A stretch of DNA of 64,000 nt from Diplonema japonicum (lineage: Eukaryota > Euglenozoa > Diplonemea > Diplonemida > Diplonemidae): contig OZ025661.1 in assembly GCA_964019335.1 (NCBI GenBank), positions 732,673 to 796,672 of the forward strand, in the 5' to 3' direction. The notes under the pieces are model-generated. The model worked only from the letters and a program-made list of their open reading frames with translations, was not told the origin of the DNA and did no database searches. This document shows positions 41,351 to 51,671 of this stretch, in pieces; positions within the stretch are counted from its first letter, which is position 1; each line of letters starts with the position of its first letter. A program made the position numbers and the translations under genes.

Positions 41351-41358
41351 CTGCAAGA
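41351..41358 (-). repeat. Target motif CTGCAAGA beside tRNA-Cys
   Basis: CTGCAAGA (top strand) directly precedes the 5' base of tRNA-Cys. It recurs at both other LINE-B junctions (46915-46922, 49148-49155), each time followed by a T-run. Confidence 0.75.
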
Positions 41359-41792
41359 TTTTTTTTTTTTTTTTTTTCAAAATACCAATGCAGGGCCGCC
41401 ATGGAGAGCAACACCTGAGAAAAGGGAAAAAAAGGTGAAGGGAAACCATGGGGAAATAGGGAGGGCAAAGGACCAGGCTTCTGCAAGCAGGAGGAGCCCT
41501 GGTCCCCCACCAACCCGTGCTCTGCTTTGGGACAGCCGAAGAGGGCTGAATTACATTATTCCCTCAGTCAAGTGAGAGAAAAACGGGGGCCTACCTTCCA
41601 GCTGGATGTCCTTCTTTGGCTGGAACCTCCGGCGGAAAGCCCCCCAGGGAGGTATTGCTCCTATTGAGCGAATCATTGGTGAGTGTGAAAATAAAAAAAA
41701 AGGGGAAATGGGAAACAGTGAGAGGAAGGTGAAGGAAGGGAAAGGAAAGTGGAAAACACAACATTTCACTTTACACACACGCGGGCGATCCC

Positions 41793-44700
41793 TTAGCGCA
41801 GCACGGGGGCCGCGGGACCGGCGTCAAGAGAGACCGGAGGAGGGGGCGGCACGTTTGAAGGTGCAGTGACGTCTGTAGACGCCAGGGATGATGGCGAGGT
41901 GAACAGTCCGGAGCGTGACCAGGCGAGCAGGCCAGACTCAACAACGAGGTCGTAGATCTGGGTCACGCGTCTCGACAGGGAGAAGGCTAGGGAGGGAGTA
42001 CCAGCAGGAGTGTCGATCGCCCCCCTCCCGATCACAGGGCACCCACCGACAACATGCTCCCTGGACATCGGTGCTGCGTGGCAGGCTGGGCACCGGAGCA
42101 CACCCTTGTGCTTCCTGTTCGGGCCAGCAGTCTGCAGGAAGCCGAAGAAGAGAGCCGAGTGACCAATCCGCAGCCGCGAGATGACCGTTTCAGCTTGTCT
42201 GGGGAAGCCAAGGGGGAAGTGCGCAGACCGAAGCTCGGTCGCCACCGCGTAGTTGTGGGCGAGGGATGTTATGAGCTCCGCGGACCTCCGCACCACCCAC
42301 CGTCGCACCAGGGCCCTCACTGATCGGTAGTCAAGGGAGGGCCTGTCCTGCTTCCGCTTCGTTCCCTCCACGGCCAGAGCGTCAGCCTTCTCGTTCCCGT
42401 CCACCCCACAGTGGGAGGGCACAAACTGGAGGACCACCGGTGTCCCCTGCGTGCGCGCCGCGGACACCAGCCGGCTCCACGTCTGGTGGTCGAGCTTCTC
42501 CCTCTGTCGCGTTGGGCCAGCTCGCAGCTGCTCGACGAGGGAGAGGGAGTCGGTGCAGATCGACAGCGGGGACTTCGCCAGCGAAGGGTGTGTTTTTCGG
42601 AGGGTAGCCACCATATCCAGCGCCGTTTTCACAGCCATGCCCTCTGCCCGAAAAGATGAACAGAAGTCGTTGACGCCATGGCACACAGACACAGGGGTCA
42701 GGGGGGGAGGCAGCTGCAGATAAACCCCAGAGCCACCTTTCGCCTTCTGTCCGACCTGTACAACCGAGCCATCCGTGTAGGCATGGATGCCCGGGGGGAG
42801 AGCCGCAAGAGCAGCCTCGGCCGCCTTCCGCCTGTCCGCGTCTGGCGACGATCGCGTGACCCCGCCGGGGAGGTCAGTCCTGAAGTCGACCATGCCTGTC
42901 TGCCACGGGGCCGCCAGGGGCGTAGCCGACAGGTACTCGAAGTGCACCTTTGGTTCCAACCCGCATCGACGCAGTGCTTGGTAGCCAGAGCGCAGCCACC
43001 CACACCCCAGCCTGTTCGCCTGCTTCAGCTTGACCGTCTCCCTGTGAACCGGGGAAGACTGCCAGCAGAAGGCCTTCGCCGTCATCGTCGCCGCAGCACC
43101 CTCCGCCATTCTTTCGAGGGGAAGCAGTCCTGCCTCAGCTAGGAGCTTGTACCCTCCGGAGCCACTCCAGCAGCCCGTGATCAGCACCGCCGCCTCCTGG
43201 TGAAGCCCAGCCAGGTCCTTCCTCCCGACATCATCGAGCCTGCTGTAGTAGACCCCCATGCAGTAGCGCAGCAGCGGGAGGATGTACGTAACGTAGAGAG
43301 ACCGCAGAGTGTCCCTCTTGCTGCCCCAGGACGTGCCGGACAAGAGCTTCAGCACCCTCAGCCTTTTGCTGGCCCGCCGTAGGATGTCCTGTGCGTGTTC
43401 ACCGAACGTGAGCCCAGAGTCCACCGTAACCCCAAGGTACCTCGCGTGTTCAGATAGAGGCAGGGGACGGGCCGCAACGTAATCCACGTCGGGCCGTCGC
43501 ACGGCTGCATGCATGTCCCGCACGCAGCGGATCCGCACACCACCCGCCTCCACAACCTGAAGGCCCGCCAGCTCCTGGTCCCCGGAGATCGTGCCATCGG
43601 CGTTCACCCCCAGGCCGAAGAGTGGGTTCTGGAAGGCACCTGGCTGAAGGGGGACTCGTGACGAAGTGAAGTAGACCCCGAGACGTTTCTGGGGGGGGAC
43701 GCAGACTGCCTGCGTCTTGGACGTGCTCAGCAGCATGTCACGCTCCCTGCACCAGTCCTCAACCGCATCCACCACCGCCTGCGCCTTCCGCTCCAGCCCA
43801 GCCACGTCCCCTTGTCCAGAGGAGATCACAACCGCCACGTCGTCGGCGTAGAGCACCGAGACGTCCGCCAGTCCCTCCAGTCTCCTGGCGAGTTCGTCGA
43901 CGTAGATGGTGTACAGGATGGGACCCAAGACAGAGCCCTGGGGGACACCCCGTCGCACCTTCGTCGTCGACCCCCTCGACCGTCCAATCGTGACCGCAGC
44001 AGTACGGCCGCATAGAAAGGACCGCGTCCACTCCACGAAGGGTTCGGGGAGACCCTTCCCTCGCATCTTGTCCAGCAGGGCACCATGGGGCACCAGGTCG
44101 AAGGCAGAAGAGAAGTCGAACAGCAGAGCGGCCGAGAGACGTCGATCGTCTTTGTTCCTCGACATGCACTCAGTGAGGGTTGCCACCTGCTCCTCCGTGG
44201 AGCGGCCGCGTCTGAAACCAGCCTGGCTGTCGTGGAGTCCCTCGACTCCCGTCCCGTCCGCGTCAAGAAGAAACGTGAGCCTCTCCTCGATCATCCTCTC
44301 CAGCAGCTTGCAGAGGCAGCTGGTCAGGCAGATCGGCCGGTAGGAAGCCAAGAGAGTCGCATCTTTTCCAGGTTTCGGTACCGGGACGATCACTCCCTTC
44401 TTCCAGGCACCGGGGACGACACCCATCAGCCAGGAGCGATTGAGGAGTAGAAGGAGGACACTGAGGGAGTCCGTGTTCAGGTGTAGGAGCATCTCCGAGA
44501 AGATTCCGTCTTCCCCGGCCGCGCTGCGCGTCTTCATCCTTCTCAGGCCGCGGGTGAGGTCGTCCACGGTGAAGGCTTGACACCCGAGTCTGCTTGCAGA
44601 AGGAGCGGCGTCCTTCGAGTTCCCGTCACCACGCCTGCCGTAGAGCTTAGCGAAGTGCGCCCCCAGCCGGTCGGCCTTCGCCTTGTCCGACACAAATCTT

Positions 44701-45944
44701 CCCTCGAGTACAGGAAGGTGTGTCTTTCGGTGCCTGCCGTCCAGCTTCTTCACCGCTCTGAACGCAGCCCCGAGGTCCTTGCTCCGGCTGAGGTCGGCCG
44801 CCATCCTTCCCCATGCCTCACGCTTCGTCTCGTCAAGGAGTCGGTTGACTTCCTTCACCTTCGCCCTGTACTCCTCCACCACCACGTCCGCCTCTTGAAG
44901 CAGGAGTTCGCGCAGGGTGTTCCGCTCTTCGAAGGCGTCCTCGAGCTCAGCAGTCCACCAGGGGGTCGGGCCACGTCGCATCCCACAGAGGGGAATGTGG
45001 TCGTTCGCCGCAGTCAAAAGGGCTTGTGTAAACCCCTTCGTGACAGAGTCAATCGGAGCCGCCGTGTCAACACCAGCAAGCAGGCGGGCAACAGCAGCAG
45101 TGTAGTCATCCCATCTGGCTTTTTTGAAATTCCAGGTGGGGAAGGGGCGCTCCGAACGGTAGACGTCCTCAAGAGGCAGGTGAAAGGATACGGGACTATG
45201 ATCGGAGCCCCACGTGCCCAGCGTCTTCGGCTCAAGCTTCGCGCAGCGCCCCACAACCAGGTCCAGAACGTGTCGTGACGAGTCCCTCGTCGGTTCGTTG
45301 CGGTCGTTGTAGACGGAGTACCCGTGGGTGTCCAGCCAGTCCCTGACCACGTTCCCCCTCTCGTTCGGCGTCGTCACCGTGGCGTCCCAGGAGCTGTGGT
45401 GAGCATTGAAGTCACCCGCTATGACTGTGTTCTTCCCCATGGGAAGGCTGCCAGGCCGCAGGTACTCAGGGTCCCTCGTGCCTCTGCTCGCGCTTACCGG
45501 TGTAAGGTAAACGTTGGAGAGAGTGATCGGCTCACGCTTCTCGCAGGAGATCCTCACATCCAGTCTCTCAGTGACACAGTCCCCAGCCGGGAGTACGTGC
45601 GGAACCTCCTCCGAGGCAAGATCGTCGCGGACATACGTGACAATACCACCACCCCTCGTCGCAGTGCCGTCAGTCACCGGTGTCAACCGATCCCTCCTGT
45701 ATGACCTGTACCCAGGCAGGTGTGGCGTGTCGTGCCCTTCCCTCAGGTGCGTCTCCTGTATCATGATGATGTCCAGCGACAAGAAGTCAGCATGGCGAGA
45801 TACGACGGTCCATTTCGCAACGAGGCCGTTGCAGTTCCACGAGACAACCTTGAGACCCTTAGGCGACGGGGGCGGCAGCTTCTTGGGTGGGCCAGGGTTT
45901 GTTTCGACCAGCCCAAGCAGCCCCAACAGGTCCCTGACGGACAT
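41793..45944 (-). CDS. LINE-B copy 2 ORF2, intact
   Basis: 1383 residues from a conserved ATG (MSVRDLLGLLGLVETNPGP). All motifs listed for copy 1 are present: endonuclease QETHLREGHD and GDFNAHHSSWDA; RT FDFSSAFDLVPHGALL and YADDVAVVI; RNase H YTDGSVV, FRAEGMA, CTDSLSLV, GNEKADA. The knuckle has two more residues between the Cys pair and His (CPACHAAPMSREHVVGGC). It differs from copy 1 at scattered positions, so the two come from related but distinct source elements. Without a promoter and complete ORF1 in cis this copy is probably not autonomous. Confidence 0.92.
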   Translation of the reverse strand: MSVRDLLGLLGLVETNPGPPKKLPPPSPKGLKVVSWNCNGLVAKWTVVSRHADFLSLDIIMIQETHLREGHDTPHLPGYRSYRRDRLTPVTDGTATRGGGIVTYVRDDLASEEVPHVLPAGDCVTERLDVRISCEKREPITLSNVYLTPVSASRGTRDPEYLRPGSLPMGKNTVIAGDFNAHHSSWDATVTTPNERGNVVRDWLDTHGYSVYNDRNEPTRDSSRHVLDLVVGRCAKLEPKTLGTWGSDHSPVSFHLPLEDVYRSERPFPTWNFKKARWDDYTAAVARLLAGVDTAAPIDSVTKGFTQALLTAANDHIPLCGMRRGPTPWWTAELEDAFEERNTLRELLLQEADVVVEEYRAKVKEVNRLLDETKREAWGRMAADLSRSKDLGAAFRAVKKLDGRHRKTHLPVLEGRFVSDKAKADRLGAHFAKLYGRRGDGNSKDAAPSASRLGCQAFTVDDLTRGLRRMKTRSAAGEDGIFSEMLLHLNTDSLSVLLLLLNRSWLMGVVPGAWKKGVIVPVPKPGKDATLLASYRPICLTSCLCKLLERMIEERLTFLLDADGTGVEGLHDSQAGFRRGRSTEEQVATLTECMSRNKDDRRLSAALLFDFSSAFDLVPHGALLDKMRGKGLPEPFVEWTRSFLCGRTAAVTIGRSRGSTTKVRRGVPQGSVLGPILYTIYVDELARRLEGLADVSVLYADDVAVVISSGQGDVAGLERKAQAVVDAVEDWCRERDMLLSTSKTQAVCVPPQKRLGVYFTSSRVPLQPGAFQNPLFGLGVNADGTISGDQELAGLQVVEAGGVRIRCVRDMHAAVRRPDVDYVAARPLPLSEHARYLGVTVDSGLTFGEHAQDILRRASKRLRVLKLLSGTSWGSKRDTLRSLYVTYILPLLRYCMGVYYSRLDDVGRKDLAGLHQEAAVLITGCWSGSGGYKLLAEAGLLPLERMAEGAAATMTAKAFCWQSSPVHRETVKLKQANRLGCGWLRSGYQALRRCGLEPKVHFEYLSATPLAAPWQTGMVDFRTDLPGGVTRSSPDADRRKAAEAALAALPPGIHAYTDGSVVQVGQKAKGGSGVYLQLPPPLTPVSVCHGVNDFCSSFRAEGMAVKTALDMVATLRKTHPSLAKSPLSICTDSLSLVEQLRAGPTRQREKLDHQTWSRLVSAARTQGTPVVLQFVPSHCGVDGNEKADALAVEGTKRKQDRPSLDYRSVRALVRRWVVRRSAELITSLAHNYAVATELRSAHFPLGFPRQAETVISRLRIGHSALFFGFLQTAGPNRKHKGVLRCPACHAAPMSREHVVGGCPVIGRGAIDTPAGTPSLAFSLSRRVTQIYDLVVESGLLAWSRSGLFTSPSSLASTDVTAPSNVPPPPPVSLDAGPAAPVLR

Positions 45945-46085
45945 CCTCCCGAGTAGGGTGGGGATCAGTGCAGAGAAGTCGGTGAAGAAACAGAGAGGTA
46001 GGAGTCTCCTTGGGAGGATGCGAGGGAGACTAGGAGAGGGAGCATGGTCGTGGATCTGCTGCTCCCCCTGTTCTGCGGGGCCCCT

Positions 46086-46914
46086 TCAATTGGATGGACC
46101 CATGGAGGCAGAGCGCCCCTTGACCCCATTGGTGAAGAGATCTTTGGTCTCCGCGAACGACCTGGCCCGCCCCCTCGTACCCAGGTTCGTCACCGCAGCC
46201 TCAGAGGTCGTAGCGAGAGGAGGAGCCCCCTTCTTCCCCTTCCCCTTCCCTTTCCAGACACTGTCGTGTGTCGTCGTCACCCCCGGTGTAGGGTCCCGCG
46301 GCACTGCCGTTCCCGTCGTCAGCGTGGCCGCCTGCGGCAGGAGGAGGCGGAGCGTCGTCCGCAGATCGGAGATCATCTCCTGCTGAGAGTCGATCGTCCT
46401 CTGCAGCCCGACGATCGACTCCTTCAGCGTGGCGACGAGCTCAGTGAGAGCGGCGACCTCAGGCGACCCGGAAGGGACCCCCTCCTTGTTTCCCGCAGAC
46501 ACGTTGCGGGGCGGTGTAGGGGACGTCACAGTGTCGAGCTGGGGGGGAGCCACCGAGCTCGGTATGGACGCCCACGGGCTGGTGGGAGGAAGCCCAGTTG
46601 CTTTCACCGCAGGGCCAGTCTCCGAGGGTGTCGACGCCGATACAGGTGCCGGGTCAGGTACAGGTGTAGGCGCAGGTGCAGGTACATGAGAAGATGTGGG
46701 TGCCGGGGTCGAGGACGTTGCAAGCGCAGGTGCAGATGCAGGTGTCGTCCTGTTGATGAGAGGGGGCGGCTTGACGGTCGGGTGGTCGTCCGCATCACGG
46801 AGGCAGACAAGGCGCCCCCCAAGGAGCCACGTCCTGGACTTCGGGGGCGGGCTGTCGACGACGATGAAGAACACGAGTTGCCTCGTGCCCTGGAACATCG
46901 TCTGCGTGCGCCGC
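46086..46914 (-). pseudogene. LINE-B copy 2 ORF1, C-terminal remnant
   Basis: About 276 codons matching the end of LINE-B ORF1 (FQGTRQLVFFIVVDSPPPK ... coiled coil ALTELVATLKESIVGLQ ... Lys/Gly-rich tail). No native start remains; a frame continues upstream only through the poly(T) of copy 3. Confidence 0.8.
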
Positions 46915-46922
46915 CTGCAAGA

Positions 46923-49147
46923 TTTTTTTTTTTTTTTTTTTTCAAAATACCAATGCAGGGCCGCCATGGAGAGCAACACCTGAGAAAAGGGGAAAAAAAG
47001 GTGAAGGGAAACCATGGGGAAATAGGGAGGGCAAAGGACCAGGCTTCTGCAAGCAGGAGGAGCCCTGGTCCCCCACCAACCCGTGCTCTGCTTTGGGACA
47101 GCCGAAGAGGGCTGAATTACATTATTCCCTCAGTCAAGTGAGAGAAAAACGGGGGCCTACCTTCCAGCTGGATGTCCTTCTTTGGCTGGAACCTCCGGCG
47201 GAAAGCCCCCCAGGGAGGTATTGCTCCTATTGAGCGAATCATTGGTGAGTGTGAAAATAAAAAAAAAGGGGAAATGGGAAACAGTGAGAGGAAGGTGAAG
47301 GAAGGGAAAGGAAAGTGGAAAACACAACATTTCACTTTACACACACGCGGGCGATCCCTTAGCGCAGCACGGGGGCCGCGGGACCGGCGTCAAGAGAGAC
47401 CGGAGGAGGGGGCGGCACGTTTGAAGGTGCAGTGACGTCTGTAGACGCCAGGGATGATGGCGAGGTGAACAGTCCGGAGCGTGACCAGGCGAGCAGGCCA
47501 GACTCAACAACGAGGTCGTAGATCTGGGTCACGCGTCTCGACAGGGAGAAGGCTAGGGAGGGAGTACCAGCAGGAGTGTCGATCGCCCCCCTCCCGATCA
47601 CAGGGCACCCACCGACAACATGCTCCCTGGACATCGGTGCTGCGTGGCAGGCTGGGCACCGGAGCACACCCTTGTGCTTCCTGTTCGGGCCAGCAGTCTG
47701 CAGGAAGCCGAAGAAGAGAGCCGAGTGACCAATCCGCAGCCGCGAGATGACCGTTTCAGCTTGTCTGGGGAAGTCAAGGGGGAAGTGCGCGGACCGAAGC
47801 TCGGTCGCCACCGCGTAGTTGTGGGCGAGGGATGTTATGAGCTCCGCGGACCTCCGCACCACCCACCGTCGCACCAGGGCCCTCACTGATCGGTAGTCAA
47901 GGGAGGGCCTGTCCTGCTTCCGCTTCGTTCCCTCCCAGGCCAGAGCGTCAGCCTTCTCGTTCCCGTCCACCCCACAGTGGGAGGGCACAAACTGGAGGAC
48001 CACCGGTGTCCCCTGCGTGCGCGCCGCGGACACCAGCCGGCTCCACGTCTGGTGGTCGAGCTTCTCCCTCTGTCGCGTTGGGCCAGCTCGCAGCTGCTCG
48101 ACGAGGGAGAGGGAGTCGGTGCAGATCGACAGCGGGGACTTCGCCAGCGAAGGGTGTGTTTTTCGGAGGGTAGCCACCATATCCAGCGCCGTTTTCACAG
48201 CCATGCCCTCTGCCCGAAAAGATGAACAGAAGTCGTTGACGCCATGGCACATAGACACAGGGGTCAGGGGGGGAGGCAGCTGCAGATAAACCCCAGAGCC
48301 ACCTTTCGCCTTCTGTCCGACCTGTACAACCGAGCCATCCGTGTAGGCATGGATGCCCGGGGGGAGAGCCGCAAGAGCAGCCTCGGCCGCCTTCCGCCTG
48401 TCCGCGTCTGGCGACGATCGCGTGACCCCGCCGGGGAGGTCAGCCCTGAAGTCGACCATGCCTGTCTGCCACGGGGCCGCCAGGGGCGTAGCCGACAGGT
48501 ACTCGAAGTGCACCTTTGGTTCCAACCCGCATCGACGCAGTGCTTGGTAGCCAGAGCGCAGCCACCCACACCCCAGCCTGTTCGCCTGCTTCAGCTTGAC
48601 CGTCTCCCTGTGAACCGGGGAAGACTGCCAGCAGAAGGCCTTCGCCGTCATCGTCGCCGCAGCACCCTCCGCCATTCTTTCGAGGGGAAGCAGTCCTGCC
48701 TCTGCTAGGAGCTTGTACCCTCCGGAGCCACTCCAGCAGCCCGTGATCAGCACCGCCGCCTCCTGGTGAAGCCCAGCCAGGTCCTTCCTCCCGACATCAT
48801 CGAGCCTGCTGTAGTAGACCCCCATGCAGTAGCGCAGCAGCGGGAGGATGTACGTAACGTAGAGAGACCGCAGAGTGTCCCGCTTGCTGCCCCAGGACGT
48901 GCCGGACAAGAGCTTCAGCACCCTCAGCCTTTTGCTGGCCCGCCGTAGGATGTCCTGTGCGTGTTCACCGAACGTGAGCCCAGAGTCCACCGTAACCCCA
49001 AGGTACCTCGCGTGTTCAGACAGAGGCAGGGGACGGGCCGCAACGTAATCCACGTCGGGCCGTCGCACGGCTGCATGCATGTCCCGCACGCAGCGGATCC
49101 GCACACCACCCGCCTCCACAACCTGAAGGCCCGCCAGCTCCTGGTCC
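46923..49147 (-). mobile_element. LINE-B copy 3, 5'-truncated in ORF2
   Basis: Poly(A) (T-run from 46923), the same 3' UTR as copy 2 and the last ~1790 bp of ORF2. It is nearly identical to copy 2 over the shared 2.2 kb (a few substitutions, for example near 47774 and 47935). CTGCAAGA flanks both ends (46915, 49148). It inserted at the same target copy 2 used, between copy 2 and SINE-C. Confidence 0.88.
47359..49147 (-). pseudogene. LINE-B copy 3 ORF2, C-terminal fragment
   Basis: Open for about 596 codons from DQELAGLQVVEAGG to the common C-terminus LDAGPAAPVLR. It contains the region after the RT active site, RNase H and the CCHC knuckle. Endonuclease and RT are missing, so it is inactive. 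Confidence 0.85.
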
Positions 49148-49155
49148 CTGCAAGA

Positions 49156-49478
49156 TTTTTCCAATAATAATAATAATAATTATTCCACTACCAGGCGGGG
49201 GGGGATGGGGGGTGGAGAAAGTTGAAACCATATTGGGAAGGGAAGGTTAAAAACAGTCTCTCTTACTGAGCCATATCGGGGGGAACCTCTTGCTCGTTTG
49301 CTCGACCTCTTGTATATTTTCCTGGGCCCCCGACATCCACCTTTCTTATTTTTTCCCCATTCCCACGCCACGCAGCTCTTGGGCCTCGAAGGCTTCGGCT
49401 GTCACCAAATAAAGACAACCCCAAATATTAAAGGACGGCGATGAGAGTCTGAGTAACCCCAAATATTAAAGGACGGCG
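49156..49478 (-). mobile_element. SINE-C copy 2, inverted, upstream of tRNA-Cys array
   Basis: Reverse complement of 40672-40951, with (ATT)n at 49163-49182 followed on the minus strand by GGAAAAATCTTGCAG. At its 5' end a 37-bp unit (ATCGCCGTCCTTTAATATTT plus flanks) is present twice in tandem (49405-49478), suggesting a repeated 5' monomer. Confidence 0.7.
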
Positions 49479-49680
49479 ATCAGAGTCTGAGCTGAGGAGG
49501 AGCGTGCCTTGGTCTGTTGACGCGTTGGCGGAAGCGTTCGCGACTGCTTCGTCCTCGACCTTCTGGGCATCTGCCTCCTTGGCGGCCGCCAACGTCAAAG
49601 CTTCCTCCTTTTTGGCAGCGGCCTCCCTCTCCGTTGCGGCAGCGGCTGCGGTTGCTGCGACCTTCTTCTTCTCCTTTTAA
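49479..49680 (-). other. Ala/Glu/Lys-rich open frame, unassigned
   Basis: On the minus strand the frame starting after TAA (KEKKKVAATAAAAATEREAA ... LLLSSDSD) is open from 49675 into the SINE-C unit. The style resembles the N-terminus of LINE-B ORF1 (AAADAATAAASGSDDSVV). It may be the 5' part of a related ORF1 or a chance GC-rich frame. Confidence 0.25.
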
Positions 49681-49716
49681 GTAAACAAACACCAACACAT
49701 TTTTTCTAAAACAGGA

Positions 49717-51385
49717 ATGAAAATAAGAAAGGGTGCAACGATGACGGACGTTGTGAATAATTTGTCCCTAGTCCAAGGTCTGCTGGACGAGGTGAAGAAC
49801 GCGCAGCAGGAACGGATCAAAATATTGAAGGAAAGCAGCGAAAAGGGAAGGGCTAAGCGAGCCAGCGCAGCGGTGGAAACAGGTGTGATCGAGCTTGCAA
49901 GGTCCGCGGGTGTGGAGGCGGCGATGACACAAATATTCGACGTATTGCTTAGATTCGGAGAAGACCAAGTGGGCAGCGCCATCGAATGTTGGTTACAACA
50001 CGCTCCAGAGCTTGTAAGGAAATGCGTTTATACAAATGCCCCTGTTCCGGAAGCTCTTCCGACTCTAACTTACCCGCTCCCGGAAGGGTACCTGGCTGGG
50101 AAAAAACCGACTCTTGTGAAAACCACCGAAAAAGTACCCCCTGCAAGACCAACGATGACCTTGCAGATTCCGTATTTTAACCAGTTCTTACCTCACGCAT
50201 CGGCACAAAAGGAACCGGAGAAGGAGAAGGAGAAAGAGCCGGAACCCGATCCGGAGCCTTCCGTCCCCGCGCCAACCGGAGCTACGAACCGGGCTGTGAA
50301 CCGGTTCAAACAGCGTGCGAGGCTGCGGGAGGAGCTGGTGCAGAACTTTTACAACACCCTTCAGGAAACCGTGAAGGATTTTCGGCCGCCGGAGGGTGAC
50401 GACGGGGTCACCCCCATCGGTAAAGGCTCCCACGCACAGATCTTCAAAGTGACCCCCAAAACCGGACAAGTCTTCGCGAGAAAAATCGTCAAGATCACAG
50501 GGGATAAAAGCGTTTTTTCCACAACCGAAGAGCTAAAAGACAGGATCCAGAAACTCGAACTGGAGATCTTTGTCTCGACGCTTGACTGCCCTTACCTGTT
50601 GAAAAGCCTTCGCATCGGTGGCGTGATGTACCGAGAAGTGTACATCGATCTACCATTGATGGACTGTGACTTGCGAAAGTTGCTTCAACTGTGCGCCACC
50701 CCTGTGTCGGAGCCCGTTGTCGGGATGGTGATGGTTCAAGTTGTGGCTGCGTTGGTTTTTTTGCATTCCAAGGAGGGGAAACCCAGCAAAGGCCGTGTCA
50801 TTCACAGGGACATCAAACCTGATAATATTCTTGTCAACCGCAAGGGTGAGGTCCGCCTGATTGACTTTGGGGTTGCAAAGAGCATCTCGTCTACACCCGA
50901 CCGGCACACCTTCGCTGTAGGTAACCTTCACTACATGGCACCAGAGATGATGAATCCCAATTATGACGGTAAGTATAGCACGCCAGTGGACTTGTGGTCA
51001 GTTGGGATGATCATCTTCCACATGATCGCAGGGCGGTACCCCATGCCATACAGCGAGCACACTCTGTGCCAAAAGATCATGACCTTCGACTGGAACAACC
51101 CTTCGGACTGGAAGAAACCTGCCACTGCCTCCGAGGATGTTCTTGGTATAGAATGGGGAGGGGAGGAAGGGAGGGGAAAACGCAAATTTTAACAGACTTT
51201 ATCGAAAAGCTCCTCTCCACAGACCCCGATGCGCGAGTCACCGCAGAAGAGGCTCTGCGACACCCGTTCCTCATTCACTCTCAGAACGTATGGATAGGTG
51301 GGAGGGGGGGGGGGGGGGGGGAAATAATCAGGAATCGGACAAATCGCTCATTGACTGGATTGACAAGTGCCTCGAAGCACGCTGA
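49717..51385 (+). CDS. Serine/threonine protein kinase, three exons
   Basis: Exons 49717-51145, 51196-51287 and 51332-51385 give 524 residues ending TGA. Without splicing the kinase would stop before subdomain XI. The introns are 50 and 44 nt (GTATAG...ACAG; GTATGG...TCAG, the latter with a 20-G run). An alternative start is the ATG at 49741. Residues about 1-140 are alpha-helical with an unknown fold; 165-185 is a Lys/Glu/Pro linker. The kinase domain starts near 228 (IGKGSHAQIFKV) with catalytic Lys in FARKIVK, HRDIKPDN near 362, DFG near 385 and APE near 408. An 8-residue insert (KEGKPSKG) precedes the HRD. All catalytic residues are present, so it should be active. The subfamily is unclear; an acceptor-like TTTTTTCTAAAACAG just before the ATG may mark a 5' intron or trans-splice site. 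Confidence 0.82.
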
Positions 51386-51630
51386 GTCAATAATAATGGA
51401 GGGCATTCGTTGGGGTTTTTTTATTTTTTCCTCTTCTTTTAAGAAGAGGAGGTGGGGGACTATGAGATGTATGTTTTTTTTTTTTTTTTTTTTTTCTTTT
51501 TTGGTAGAGCGGGTAAAAGAAAGAGGAAGAAGAAATTTTGAAAGAAGAAAAAAAAGAAGAAGAAAAACGTTCCACCTTTTTTTCTTCCCCCCCCCCTTTT
51601 TTTCATGAAATAAAAAAAAATCGTCAGTGG

Positions 51631-51668
<38 letters not shown>

Positions 51669-51671
<3 letters not shown>

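Larger units (their letters stand above)
41359..46914 (-). mobile_element. LINE-B copy 2, 5'-truncated in ORF1
   Basis: Poly(A) (T-run at 41359-41377), 3' UTR, a complete ORF2 and the last third of ORF1. The 5' end breaks at the codons matching residues about 480 of copy 1 ORF1 (RRTQTMFQGTRQLV). Target motif CTGCAAGA lies on both sides (41351, 46915). The intact ORF2 and the clean duplication point to a recent insertion upstream of tRNA-Cys, in the tRNA's own orientation. Confidence 0.9.

Noticed and set aside
49479..49680. 5' exon of the 49717 kinase on the + strand
   Set aside because: The + frame is Ala/Ser-rich without a domain, and the only donor (TAA|GTAAAC) follows a stop-containing context; the minus frame looks at least as coding.
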